Source: Frateuria edaphi (lineage in GTDB: Bacteria; Pseudomonadota; Gammaproteobacteria; Xanthomonadales; Rhodanobacteraceae). Taken from it: a DNA stretch of 64,000 bases. Position 1 is the stretch's first letter; every line of letters begins with the position of its first letter. The notes under the pieces are model-generated. The model did no database searches, had not been told where the DNA came from, and saw nothing but the letters and a program-made list of their open reading frames with translations. This document shows positions 55,526 through 64,000 of the stretch, piece after piece. Location: contig NZ_CP088251.1 of NCBI RefSeq assembly GCF_021117405.1, positions 868,001-932,000 of the forward strand, given 5' to 3'. Made by a program: the position numbers and the translations under genes.

Positions 55526-55859
55526 GAAAAATGCTCCGTGGCAGGAAGATGCGCAGCCGGGGATGGGCAAGTGGCATGCGCGGCAGGTCAGGATGGTGGC
55601 CGAGGGGGCGCAATGCGGCAAGTTCTGACGCGTTCGCTCAAGAACTGACGCGTTTGCCGATACAACCCATCAGCCGGCTCCACGCCTTGATTTTTGCTTG
55701 ACGCCGCTTGTGACAGGCGGTAAACAGCAACGCAATGAATGCGTTGCCGGCAACCGGAACGCAACCACAGAACAAGTTGCGGTTTTTTATGCACACTGGT
55801 CGGCATCCGCCCGGCCCGTGTGCCTTACCTGAGCCTCGGGCGGGCAGCAGGGGGGTTGA
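55526..55859 (+). promoter_or_regulatory. gshB-pilG intergenic control region
   Basis: This 334-bp spacer between divergent genes has no gene. It contains a 13-bp near-perfect direct repeat, CTGACGCGTTYGC (55625-55637 and 55645-55657, 20 bp apart, one mismatch). An AGTTCT/AGAACT inverted repeat (55621-55646) overlaps it. Further right are TTGACG (55698-55703) with TAAACA after 17 nt, a candidate promoter, and a perfect 8-bp hairpin GCAACGCA/TGCGTTGC (55727-55747). GC-rich CCGCCCG/CGGGCGG follows (about 55807-55843). It looks like a regulated, structured leader. Confidence 0.55.
55760..55788 (+). terminator. Terminator-like hairpin in the pilG leader
   Basis: CGCAAC (55760-55765) and GTTGCG (55776-55781) form a 6-bp stem, followed by GTTTTTT (55782-55788). 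It lies 70 nt before the pilG start, inside the presumed leader, so it could attenuate transcription. The stem is short. Confidence 0.4.
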
Positions 55860-56261
55860 GTGAACTTGAATACGAGCGATAACGGCTTGTCCGGTCTGAA
55901 GGTCATGGTGATCGATGACTCCAAGACCATCCGGCGAACGGCCGAAACCTTGCTCAAGAAGGAAGGCTGCGAGGTGCTCACGGCCGTCGATGGCTTCGAG
56001 GCGCTGGCGAAGATCTCCGACCAGAAGCCGGCCATCATCTTCGTCGACATCATGATGCCGCGGCTGGACGGCTACCAGACCTGCGCGCTGATCAAGAACA
56101 ACCCGCAGTTCCGCGCCACGCCGGTGATCATGCTGAGTTCGAAGGACGGCCTGTTCGACAAGGCCCGCGGCCGCATCGTCGGCGCCGAGCAATACCTGAC
56201 CAAGCCGTTCACCCGCGACGAACTGCTTGGCGCCATCCATCGTCACGTCAGCACGGTTTGA
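55860..56261 (+). CDS. pilG: Twitching-motility response regulator PilG
   Basis: The 133-residue single receiver domain has MVIDDSKTIRRTAETLLKKE near the start. The phospho-acceptor Asp is in IIFVDIMMPRLDG (near residue 62), and AEQYLTKPF holds the Lys. It is the CheY-like output of the Pil-Chp system and promotes pilus extension. The start is GTG 55860, with GGGGGG and TTGAG upstream. Confidence 0.95.
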   Translation: MNLNTSDNGLSGLKVMVIDDSKTIRRTAETLLKKEGCEVLTAVDGFEALAKISDQKPAIIFVDIMMPRLDGYQTCALIKNNPQFRATPVIMLSSKDGLFDKARGRIVGAEQYLTKPFTRDELLGAIHRHVSTV

Positions 56262-56297
56262 AAAGCCACTGACTGCAGCGTCTTATAGGGGAGACCT

Positions 56298-56669
56298 GTG
56301 GCAAAGATTCTCATCATCGACGACTCACCGACCGACGTGCGCGTGTTCACCACGCTGCTCGAGAAGGCCGGCTACGCGGTCGCCGCCGTCAGTACCGCCG
56401 AGGAAGGCATCGAGCGCGTCCGCGCCGAGCTGCCGGACCTGGTCATCATGGACGTCATCATGCCCGGCATGAACGGCTTCCAGGCCACCCGCACGCTCAC
56501 GCGCGACCCGGTCACCTCGAACGTGCCGATCGTGATGATCACCACCAAGTCGATGGAAACCGACCGCGTCTGGGGCCTGCGCCAGGGCGCGCGCGCGTTC
56601 ATCACCAAGCCGGTCAACGAGAAGGAACTGCTGACCTGCATCAATGACCTGTTGCCGAGCGCGGCATGA
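56298..56669 (+). CDS. pilH: Twitching-motility response regulator PilH
   Basis: The 123-residue single receiver domain has ILIIDDSPTDVRVF, the phospho-acceptor Asp near residue 51 in LVIMDVIMPGMNG, and FITKPVNEKEL. PilH acts as a phosphate sink or antagonist of PilG. The start is GTG 56298 after GGGGAG. Its stop overlaps pilI by 4 nt. Confidence 0.95.
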   Translation: MAKILIIDDSPTDVRVFTTLLEKAGYAVAAVSTAEEGIERVRAELPDLVIMDVIMPGMNGFQATRTLTRDPVTSNVPIVMITTKSMETDRVWGLRQGARAFITKPVNEKELLTCINDLLPSAA

Positions 56670-57211
56670 ACGAGAGCGCGAACCTCACGCCGTTCGAGAT
56701 CCTGGCCCGCTACGAGCGCCTGTCGCTGGCGCACGCCCAGGACGTGCAGGACCGGATGGAAGCGCCCGGCCTGTGGCGCGGCATCGGTTATCGCGTCGGT
56801 TCGCGGTTGTTCGTCAGCGCCATCGACGAGATCAACGAACTGCTGGCGGTGCCCGTGTTGACTCCGGTGCCGCTGACCCAGCCCTGGCTGATGGGTGTCG
56901 CGAACGTGCGCGGCAATCTGGTGCCGGTCATCGATTTCAACCGCTTCCTGTTCGGCGAGCGCACCCAGCCGACCGAGCGCACGCGTCTCTTGATCGTTCG
57001 CCAGGGCGGCGGCAGCGTCGCGCTGATGGTCGACGAGGTGTTCGGCCAGCGCACGGTGGACGAAGAACAGCGCCGCGAGTCCGTCTCCGAGGACGATCCG
57101 CGCCTGACTCGTTTTGTTGGCGAGCGCGTGGCGGTGGGCGAACAGCGGTTGGGTGTGTTCAGCATGAACCGGCTCGTGCGCGCGCCGGATTTCCGCCAGG
57201 CCGCGGCCTGA
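56666..57211 (+). CDS. pilI: CheW-like adaptor PilI
   Basis: The 181-residue protein has a CheW domain: GIGYRVGSRLFVSAIDEINE, LMGVANVRGNLVPVIDFNRF and LGVFSMNRLVRAPDFRQAA. It links PilJ to the PilL kinase. It overlaps the pilH stop by 4 nt (ATGA). A spacer of 118 nt with GTAGGGCCGG...GGCCGG, REP-like, follows before pilJ. Confidence 0.93.
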   Translation: MNESANLTPFEILARYERLSLAHAQDVQDRMEAPGLWRGIGYRVGSRLFVSAIDEINELLAVPVLTPVPLTQPWLMGVANVRGNLVPVIDFNRFLFGERTQPTERTRLLIVRQGGGSVALMVDEVFGQRTVDEEQRRESVSEDDPRLTRFVGERVAVGEQRLGVFSMNRLVRAPDFRQAAA

Positions 57212-57329
57212 GCGGAGCGATATGTAGGGCCGGTGCCGTGCGTGGCCGGATACCAGGGGCGAGAGGTCCCGCCAGCGCAGCGCGGTCGAAGCGCGGCCCG
57301 GCGGGATGGTAGACGGACGAGGTGTAACG

Positions 57330-59360
57330 ATGAGCACTACAGGGGGCATCGGCAAGGAACGGGGCTATACGGGCCTCATCGTCCTGCTGCTGATAGCGAT
57401 CGGTTTCGCGGCGCTGGATTTCTTCCTGCTGAACCAGAAGAACGGCGAGGACCGCCAGGCCAGTGCGCTGACCACGCAGATCCAGGTGCTGTCGCAGCAG
57501 ACCGCCAAGTACGCCCTCGAGGCCTCCGACGGCAACGTCGACTCCTTCAAGGAACTGGAGAGCACCCGCAACGCGATCGACGCGGCGGTGCTCAAGCTCG
57601 CCAAGGGCGACCCTAAGGGCGGTATGGAGGCCTACGGCGACAACAACGCCACACCGGCCGGCCGCAGCGTGACCGCACTGGTCAACGCCTGGGGCCAACT
57701 CGACGGCGACATCAAGAAGATCCTGTCCAACAAGGGGGTCGTGCTGGATTCGGCCCAGCGTGCGGACAAGCTCTCGCAGCAGATGCCGCTGCTCAACTCG
57801 AGCATGGACCAGGTCACCAACATCCTGCAGCAGCGCAACGGCAGCGCCGAGCAGATGCTCGGTTCCTCGCGCCAGATGCTGCTTGCTGACCGCATGGTTC
57901 GCCGCGTGCAGGAAGTGCTTCAAGGCGGTGACTCCGCACAGGCGGCGGCCGACGGCCTCGCGCGCGACGCGCAGCTCTACGGCACGGTGCTCAAGGGCCT
58001 GACCGACGGCAACGCTGATGCCGGCGTCAAGGCCATGGGCGACGCCAACGCGCGCAAGATCCTTACCGACATGCAGGTCAACTGGGCGGCACTGGCCGAT
58101 CCGATCGCCAAGCTGGTGTCGGCTGCGGCGCCGATCGCCGACGTGAAGAACGCCGGCAACCAGGCCTCGCTGGATTCGCAGAACGTGCTGCTGCGCGCGA
58201 ACGAGCTGTCCGACCAGATTGGCAAGCTGCCGTTCCGCCGCCTGTTCCCGAACGTGTGGTGGGGCGTGCTGGGCGCCGCCGGCGCGGTGGCCTTCGCGCT
58301 GCTGCTGGTGGTTACCCTGGTGCGCGACCAGCGCAAGCGCTTCCAGGATTCGACCGAGCTGAACCAGCGCAACCAGGAGGCGATCATGCGCCTGCTGGAC
58401 GAGATGGGCTCGCTCGCGGAAGGTGACCTGACGGTCAAGACCACGGTGTCGGAGGACATCACCGGCGCGATCGCCGACTCGGTGAACTACGCCATCGACG
58501 AGCTGCGCACCCTGGTGACCACGATCAACGAGACCTCCGAGCAGGTGTCCTCGTCGGCGCAGGAAACCCAGACCACCGCGCGCCACCTGGCCGACGCGGC
58601 GCAGAGCCAGGCCGCGCGAATCAGCACGGCGACTTCGGCGATCAACCAGATCGCGAGCCTCATGGACAACGTGTCCAAGGACTCGGCCGAATCGGCCGAC
58701 GTGGCCGAACGCTCGGTGCAGATCGCCTCGCGCGGCGCCGAAGTGGTGCGCGAGACCATCTCCGGCATGGACTCGATCCGCGACCAGATCCAGGAAACCT
58801 CCAAGCGCATCAAGCGCCTGGGCGAGTCCTCGCAGGAAATCGGCTCGATCGTGGAACTGATCAACGACATTGCCGAGCAGACCAACATCCTGGCGTTGAA
58901 CGCGGCCATCCAGGCGGCCTCGGCCGGTGAGGCGGGCCGCGGCTTCGCGGTGGTGGCGGACGAAGTGCAGCGCCTGGCGGAACGCTCGGCCAGCGCGACC
59001 AAGCGAATCGAAACGCTGGTGCAGACCATTCAGTCCGATACCAACGAAGCGGTCAGCTCCATGGAGCAGACCACCTCCGAGGTGGTCGCCGGTGCACGCC
59101 TCGCCGAGGACGCGGGCAGCGCGCTGGGCGATATCGAACGCGTGTCGCACGATCTGTCGGCGCTGATTCAGAACATCTCCACCGCGGCGCGTCAGCAGTC
59201 CGCGGCGGCGACCGACATTTCGCAGTCGATGAACGCGATCCAGGAAATCACTTCGCAGACCTCGCAGGGCGCGAGCCAGACGGCCGACTCGATCGGCTAC
59301 CTGGCCCAGCTCGCCAGCGACCTGCGGCGCTCGGTGGCGCACTTCAAGCTGCCGGGTTGA
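57330..59360 (+). CDS. pilJ: Methyl-accepting chemotaxis protein PilJ
   Basis: The 676-residue receptor has two spans (about 14-32 and 308-330) enclosing a helical PilJ-type periplasmic domain. A HAMP segment and a signalling hairpin follow ([20 protein letters not shown], about 515-534). It senses surface contact or pilin and controls PilL. ATG 57330 is chosen for ACGAGGTG before it; ATG 57306 would add eight residues. Confidence 0.95.
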   Translation: MSTTGGIGKERGYTGLIVLLLIAIGFAALDFFLLNQKNGEDRQASALTTQIQVLSQQTAKYALEASDGNVDSFKELESTRNAIDAAVLKLAKGDPKGGMEAYGDNNATPAGRSVTALVNAWGQLDGDIKKILSNKGVVLDSAQRADKLSQQMPLLNSSMDQVTNILQQRNGSAEQMLGSSRQMLLADRMVRRVQEVLQGGDSAQAAADGLARDAQLYGTVLKGLTDGNADAGVKAMGDANARKILTDMQVNWAALADPIAKLVSAAAPIADVKNAGNQASLDSQNVLLRANELSDQIGKLPFRRLFPNVWWGVLGAAGAVAFALLLVVTLVRDQRKRFQDSTELNQRNQEAIMRLLDEMGSLAEGDLTVKTTVSEDITGAIADSVNYAIDELRTLVTTINETSEQVSSSAQETQTTARHLADAAQSQAARISTATSAINQIASLMDNVSKDSAESADVAERSVQIASRGAEVVRETISGMDSIRDQIQETSKRIKRLGESSQEIGSIVELINDIAEQTNILALNAAIQAASAGEAGRGFAVVADEVQRLAERSASATKRIETLVQTIQSDTNEAVSSMEQTTSEVVAGARLAEDAGSALGDIERVSHDLSALIQNISTAARQQSAAATDISQSMNAIQEITSQTSQGASQTADSIGYLAQLASDLRRSVAHFKLPG

Positions 59361-59437
59361 TCAACGTTTACCGACAGAGGGCAACCTCGAACGGTTGTGC
59401 GATGCGTGCGTAGCGCGCAGCCGCTCAAGAGGGGCGC

Positions 59438-62400
59438 ATGAGACTTCAAGACCACATCGATTTCACCACCCTGCAGTGGGTCAAGCCGGAGCTCGACGAG
59501 ACTCTGGCACGGGCCCGCGAGGCGCTGGAGTCCTACGTAGAGAACCCTGGCAAACGCGAGGTCATGCGCGGCTGCGTGGATCATCTGCATCAGGTGCAGG
59601 GCACTCTTCGCATGGTCGAGCTCTACGGCGCCGCGATGGTTGCCGAAGAGATGGAGACGCTGGCGATCTGCCTGCTGGAGGACCACATCCGCCAGCGCGA
59701 TGACGCCTTCGGCGCGCTGATGCGCGGCCTGATGCAGCTGCCCGACTATCTCGAACGCCTTTCCGGCGGCCATCGCGACGTGCCGGTGGTGTTGTTGCCG
59801 CTGCTCAACGATCTGCGCGCGAGCCGCGACCAGCAGGCGCTGTCCGAAGCGGCGCTGTTCAACCCGAACCTGGAACAGGCGCTGCCGGTGCAGGCACCGG
59901 GTGCGCAGGGCGAGGTCGACGTGGCCGCCCAGCGCACCGCGATCACCACGCTGCGACTGCGTTTCCAGCAGCAATTGCTGGCCTGGTTCCGCGGCCAGAA
60001 CGCGCCGCAACAGTTGCTCGGCATGCGCGAGACCCTGCTGGGCATCGCCGGTCGCTGCTGGACCATACCGGGTCGTCGCCTGTGGTGGATCGCCGCCGGC
60101 GTGTTGGAGGGTCTGGAGCAGGGCGTGCTCAAGAGCCACGCGGCCGAGATCCGCCAGCTGATCGGCAAGGTCGACCGCAACATCCGCCAACTCGTCGAAC
60201 AGGGTGAAGCCAGCCTGCGCGGCGGCGATGCCGACGAGCTCGCGAGCAAACTGCTCTTCATCGTGGCGCAGGCCCGTCAGGGCAGCCCCCAGATGGCGCT
60301 GCTGAAACAGACCTACCGCCTGGACAGCCTGCTGCCCGACGCCGCAGAACTCGAACACGCGCGCGGCTCGATGGCCGGGCACAACCGCGCCCTGCTCGAT
60401 TCGGTGTCCAAGGCACTGAAGGAAGACCTGCTGCGCGTAAAGGAAGCGCTCGACCTGTTCCTGCGCCAGAGCGACGGCGATCCCGCCCAGTTGTCCGCGC
60501 AGGGCGAGGTGCTCGAGCGCGTCGGCGACACGCTGGGCATGCTGGCGCTGGCCGTGCCGCGTCGCGTGGTCAATGAACAGCGCCGCGTGCTGGAAGAGAT
60601 CGCACACAAGGTCCGCGCGGCCGAAGAAGGCGTGCTGCTGGACGTCGCGGGCGCGCTGCTTTACGTCGAATCCTCGCTGGACGACCACATCGAGAGCCTT
60701 GGCGCCGATGACAGCCTGGCCGGTGAAATCCTGCCGGTCGAGGGCGATGCGACGCCCGCGCTGCCGCGTAGCGAAGCGCGCAGCATCCTGGCCTCGCTCA
60801 TGCAGGAGGCGATCGCCAATGCCGCCAAGGTGAAGGATGCCATCGTCGCCTTCGTCGAGGCCGGCTGGGACCACGCCCAACTGCATGGCACCCCGGCGTT
60901 GATGGACGAGGTGGCTGGCGCCATGCGCATGCTGTCCGCGCCGCGTCCGTCGGAACTGGCCGAAGGCATCGGTCGCTTCATCGGCAACGAAATGCTCGTC
61001 GACCGGCGCGTGCCGGGCAGTGCCCAGATGGACCATCTGGCCGATGCCCTTGCCGCGCTGGAGTACTACCTGGAGGCCGCCCGCGAACATCGCGGCGGGC
61101 TGGAGCACATCCTGGACGTGGCCGAGCACAGCCTCGGCGCGCTCGGCTACTGGCCGTTGCCGGCCGCACGCGCCGCGATGGCCTACGAGGCTCCCGCGCC
61201 GGTCGTTGCCGAAGAACCGTCCGAGCCCGCTCTGTCCGAATCGGTCAGCGTGGCCGATGGCCATGGTCTGGACGACCTCATGGTTGGCAGCAGCGAGCCG
61301 TTGCAGCACGGCGCGCACGAACTGGCCGGCTTGCGCCTGGCTCAGACCGAACCGCTCACCGTCTCGTCGCATGACGGCGATGAGGGAGACTGGATCGAGA
61401 TCGAGGAAGAAGTCCTCGAGGAAGTGCCGGTCGCCGATGCGCTGGCCGGCAATGCCGGGTTCCAGTTGGGCACCGAGGGCATCGACGACGACATCCGCGA
61501 GATCTTCCTGGAGGAAATGCAGGAGGAAATCGACAACCTGCGCGGCGCCGAAAAGGCCTGGCTGGCCGACCCGATGCAATTGGCCGCGATCACCCCGATC
61601 CGCCGATCCTTCCACACGCTCAAGGGATCCGGTCGCCTGGTCGGCGCCAGCGTGCTTGGCGAATTCGCCTGGAAGGTCGAGAACATGCTCAACCGCGTGC
61701 TGGATGCCACCATCCAGCCGCACGAGGGCGTGCAGGCGTTGGTCACTGCCGCCATCGGCGCGTTGCCGCAGTTGCTGGCCGCGCTCAAGGGCGAGGGCAC
61801 GCCGAGTGCGCCGCTGGCCGCGATCATGGCCACGGCAGAACGCCTGGCTGCCGGCGAAATGGCGCAGCTCGGCGACCATGCGCCGGCTGCCACGGAAACC
61901 GTGCGCCGCGTGGTGCGCCGTCGCGTGCCACGCCTCGATGCCGCCGCCGAGGCCGTGCCGGTCGCCGCCCACACCGACCAGACTGCCGCTGTCGAAACTT
62001 CGCACGAGGCGATCGAAACGATTGCCATGCCGGTGATGCCGCCGGTGGATCCGGTGTTGCTGGAAATCCTGCGCAGCGAAGTGGCGCAGTATCTGCAGGC
62101 GATCCGTGGCGCACTGGCTCGCGCCGATGGCGAGCTGCGCATCGATGACGCGCTGCTGCGTGCGGTGCATACGTTGCACGGCGCCATCGCGATGGTGGAC
62201 ATCCCGCTGCTGACCCAGTTGCTCTCGCCACTGGAAAGCCTGCTCAAGCGCCTGCGCGCGGCCAGCCAGCCGCTCTCGGAAGAAGGCACCCGCCTGCTCG
62301 CGCAGTCGGCCGACGTGGTCGATCACGTGATGGCGCAGTTCGACGCCGCCGAACCGCAACTGCCGTCGGTGGACGCGCTCACCGCGCGCCTGACCGAGCT

Positions 62401-64000
62401 GCGCGACGGCCAGCCCGAGCCGAAGGTCGCGCACGTGCTGTTCGACCCGCACGCGGAAGACCTGCCGACCGACCTTCCGGACGACGCCGTCGCCGCCGCG
62501 CTCGATGCGGGCCTCGACGACGCGCTCGGCGAGCCGCCTGCAGCGGATGCTTCGGGCGAAGCCGTCGAGCATGACGAACATGACGCATACGCCGGCGAGC
62601 TGCTGGCGGCGCTTGACGCGTTCGACCTGGAAACGGCCGAAGTCGTCGGTTCCGGTGAGGGCCTGGCGATCGATGCCGGCCACGCTGACGACGAACAGAG
62701 CCTGGCGGCACTGTTGGACAGCCTGCTGAGCGAACCCTCCGATGGCCAGCCGTTCGCGCCGGCGCCGGATGTCGTCGCGACGAACGACGCCGAGACCCAA
62801 CCGGACGATGTCCTCGAACTGTCGGACAACGACGGTTCGCAGGAACCGGAGCTGGAAGCATCGAGCGAAGCGGAGCCCGAACTGGAAATCGCCGCCTTGC
62901 TGCCCGAACAGGTAACTGTCTCGGACGAGAGCGCCGACGCGGACCCCGCCCCTGTCGGGGAAGGCACTGTCGAGGGCATGGAATCGTTGCTGCCGGAAAC
63001 CACGGAGAACGTGGCCGACGAAACGGTCGAGCCGGTCGCCGCCGAGCCCGTCGAAGCAGCAGTCAACGCGGACGAAGACCTGGTCAATGTTGCCGGGGAA
63101 CCGATCGAGGCAGCCCTCGAAGCGTTCGTGCCGTTCACCGTCGACAGGACGCCCGCGCAGCCGTGGGTCGGGCAGATCGATCCGGATCTGCTCGAGATCT
63201 TCACCGAGGAAGCGAATGAACTGCTCGACCACGCCGACGGCCTGCTGGCCGAATGGCGCGCCGAGCCGACCGAGACGGCGCATGCCGCCGGCGTGCAGCG
63301 CGACCTGCACACCCTCAAGGGTGGTGCCCGCATTGCCGGGCTGGTGCCGGTGGGCGACCTGACCCATGCCATCGAGACGTTGCTGGAGAAGCCGGTCGCC
63401 GAACGCGACACGGCGCAGCTCATCGGCGCCCTGGAAGCCGGTTTCGACACCCTGCATTCGCTGGTCAAGCGCGTTTCGCAGGGCCAGCCGATCGAGTACC
63501 CGCAGGCGCTGATCGATCGGCTGCTGGCCATGGCCGGCCAGGAAGCCCTGGTCGACGAGGGCCACGAGTCCGCGGCCACCGCGGCGCCCTCGGCCCGGCT
63601 TCCGGCAGCGCCCCTGCCGGAACTGCTGCCCGAGTTGTTGCCCGAGCGCGAGGAAGAAGAGGTCCGCTCCACGCAGGAACAGATCCGCGTCCGCGCGGAA
63701 CTGCTCGACAACCTTGTGAACCATGCCGGCGAGGTGGCGATCTACCGTTCGCGCCTGGAGCAGCAGGTCGCCGGCTACCGCTTCAACCTAGTCGAACTGG
63801 ACCAGACCGTGCAGCGTCTGCGCAGCCAGCTGCGCATGCTCGAAATCGAGACCGAAGCGCAGATCATCGCGCGCTTCCAGCGCGAGCACCGCGAGGCGGG
63901 CATCGGCGTGTTCGATCCGCTCGAGCTCGACCGCTTCTCGCAGCTGCAGCAGTACTCGCGTGCGCTGGCCGAGTCGGTATCCGACCTTGTCTCCATCCAG
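59438..64000 (+). CDS. pilL: PilL/ChpA hybrid histidine kinase, N-terminal part
   Basis: The frame is open from ATG 59438 to the window edge, 1,521 codons, and the rest lies outside. Four HPt-like phosphotransfer domains can be placed by their histidines: His51 (HQVQG, degenerate), His726 (HTLKGSGRLVG), His911 (HTLHGAIAMVD) and His1291 (HTLKGGARIAG). A long acidic linker lies at about 1000-1230. The dimerisation region begins near 1410 (TQEQIRVRAELLDNLVNHAG). The catalytic core, CheW domain and receiver are expected downstream. It phosphorylates PilG and PilH. No pilK (methyltransferase) gene lies between pilJ and pilL. GAGGGGCGC precedes the ATG. Confidence 0.93.
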   Translation, partial: MRLQDHIDFTTLQWVKPELDETLARAREALESYVENPGKREVMRGCVDHLHQVQGTLRMVELYGAAMVAEEMETLAICLLEDHIRQRDDAFGALMRGLMQLPDYLERLSGGHRDVPVVLLPLLNDLRASRDQQALSEAALFNPNLEQALPVQAPGAQGEVDVAAQRTAITTLRLRFQQQLLAWFRGQNAPQQLLGMRETLLGIAGRCWTIPGRRLWWIAAGVLEGLEQGVLKSHAAEIRQLIGKVDRNIRQLVEQGEASLRGGDADELASKLLFIVAQARQGSPQMALLKQTYRLDSLLPDAAELEHARGSMAGHNRALLDSVSKALKEDLLRVKEALDLFLRQSDGDPAQLSAQGEVLERVGDTLGMLALAVPRRVVNEQRRVLEEIAHKVRAAEEGVLLDVAGALLYVESSLDDHIESLGADDSLAGEILPVEGDATPALPRSEARSILASLMQEAIANAAKVKDAIVAFVEAGWDHAQLHGTPALMDEVAGAMRMLSAPRPSELAEGIGRFIGNEMLVDRRVPGSAQMDHLADALAALEYYLEAAREHRGGLEHILDVAEHSLGALGYWPLPAARAAMAYEAPAPVVAEEPSEPALSESVSVADGHGLDDLMVGSSEPLQHGAHELAGLRLAQTEPLTVSSHDGDEGDWIEIEEEVLEEVPVADALAGNAGFQLGTEGIDDDIREIFLEEMQEEIDNLRGAEKAWLADPMQLAAITPIRRSFHTLKGSGRLVGASVLGEFAWKVENMLNRVLDATIQPHEGVQALVTAAIGALPQLLAALKGEGTPSAPLAAIMATAERLAAGEMAQLGDHAPAATETVRRVVRRRVPRLDAAAEAVPVAAHTDQTAAVETSHEAIETIAMPVMPPVDPVLLEILRSEVAQYLQAIRGALARADGELRIDDALLRAVHTLHGAIAMVDIPLLTQLLSPLESLLKRLRAASQPLSEEGTRLLAQSADVVDHVMAQFDAAEPQLPSVDALTARLTELRDGQPEPKVAHVLFDPHAEDLPTDLPDDAVAAALDAGLDDALGEPPAADASGEAVEHDEHDAYAGELLAALDAFDLETAEVVGSGEGLAIDAGHADDEQSLAALLDSLLSEPSDGQPFAPAPDVVATNDAETQPDDVLELSDNDGSQEPELEASSEAEPELEIAALLPEQVTVSDESADADPAPVGEGTVEGMESLLPETTENVADETVEPVAAEPVEAAVNADEDLVNVAGEPIEAALEAFVPFTVDRTPAQPWVGQIDPDLLEIFTEEANELLDHADGLLAEWRAEPTETAHAAGVQRDLHTLKGGARIAGLVPVGDLTHAIETLLEKPVAERDTAQLIGALEAGFDTLHSLVKRVSQGQPIEYPQALIDRLLAMAGQEALVDEGHESAATAAPSARLPAAPLPELLPELLPEREEEEVRSTQEQIRVRAELLDNLVNHAGEVAIYRSRLEQQVAGYRFNLVELDQTVQRLRSQLRMLEIETEAQIIARFQREHREAGIGVFDPLELDRFSQLQQYSRALAESVSDLVSIQ

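Noticed and set aside
55710-55790. Resemblance to a c-di-GMP-I (GEMM) riboswitch in the pilG leader
   Set aside because: ACAGG, AAAC and GGAACGCAA are reminiscent of GEMM elements and c-di-GMP would make sense for pili, but the spacing and the GNRA loop do not fit, so I kept only the structured-leader observation.
59297-63724. Very long open frame (about 1,475 codons) on the minus strand opposite pilL
   Set aside because: It is a GC-skew shadow of pilL: the plus strand holds a clear multi-HPt kinase, and the reverse frame shows no recognisable domain, no start signal and low-complexity His/Arg/Gln composition.
1-64000. CRISPR arrays, tRNA/rRNA genes, IS elements, prophage genes
   Set aside because: No regular direct-repeat arrays, no tRNA-like cloverleaf and no transposase, integrase or phage protein were seen among the real genes.

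Overview
The window is a high-GC chromosomal segment of a gammaproteobacterium. Gene order and protein features suggest the Xanthomonadales, most likely Rhodanobacteraceae-like (Rhodanobacter, Dyella, Luteibacter or Frateuria); the genus is inference. Supporting points are the spc/alpha ribosomal block without rpmJ after secY, a class II DAHP synthase, a short H-NS-family protein, the gshB-pilGHIJ-pilL arrangement, and many small REP-like palindromes starting with GTAGG or GGAGCGC. No transposase, phage gene, tRNA, rRNA or CRISPR array was seen, and genes are tightly packed, so this reads as core chromosome rather than an island.

Layout. 1-9158: ribosomal/translocon block, rpsQ (3' end)-rplN-rplX-rplE-rpsN, then a 210-nt spacer with a promoter-like site, rpsH-rplF-rplR-rpsE-rpmD-rplO-secY, rpsM-rpsK-rpsD-rpoA, a spacer with a strong hairpin, rplQ and a strong terminator. 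9227-11113: dsbB and a class II DAHP synthase. 11308-13863 (minus): amidase, a tiny Cys-rich GDCCVxC protein and a signal peptidase I. 13983-15994: diheme and triheme c-type cytochromes, translationally coupled. 16041-17223 (minus): a DUF71-type ATPase and a MUG-like DNA glycosylase. 17394-20569: an MscS channel facing a two-component system. 20713-29001: RNase G, a giant AsmA/YhdP-like protein, a fatty-acid-hydroxylase-family membrane protein (minus) and TldD. 29136-31880 (minus): H-NS-like protein, ProS and a DUF4124 protein. 32005-33748: pssA, a probable HolD (DNA polymerase III psi) homologue and rimI. 33807-38038 (minus): valS, DUF4328 and DUF3147 membrane proteins. 38040-41185 (minus): aroK-aroB, a WGR-domain protein and hemE. 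41192-44805: an epimerase-like protein, a glycerate-kinase-like protein (minus), then pdxH-yjbQ and a BtuF-like protein in overlapping frames. 44872-46277 (minus): proC-yggT. 46640-48904: pilT-pilU. 49060-51490 (minus): a BON protein and a 591-aa lipoprotein. 51587-55525 (minus): gshB-tonB-like-yqgE-ruvX-pyrB, closed by a terminator. 55860-64000: pilG-pilH-pilI-pilJ-pilL, the last running off the window.

How it works together. Half of the window is growth machinery: ribosome assembly, RNA polymerase alpha, SecY, two tRNA synthetases, RNase G, and the shikimate, proline, pyrimidine, glutathione, heme and vitamin B6 pathways. The other clear theme is twitching motility: the retraction ATPases PilT and PilU, and the Pil-Chp chemosensory relay PilG/H/I/J/L. 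A third theme is envelope upkeep: SecY, signal peptidase, DsbB, YhdP, MscS, BON protein, lipoprotein and TonB-like protein.

Most interesting leads: a HolD-like protein coupled to RimI; REP-like elements that carry the stop codon of the gene before them; similar palindromes inside the ribosomal gene block; the repeat-rich, hairpin-rich leader of pilG; and a MUG-like glycosylase lacking the usual catalytic Asn. I saw no cluster that I can defend as an entirely new multi-gene system.
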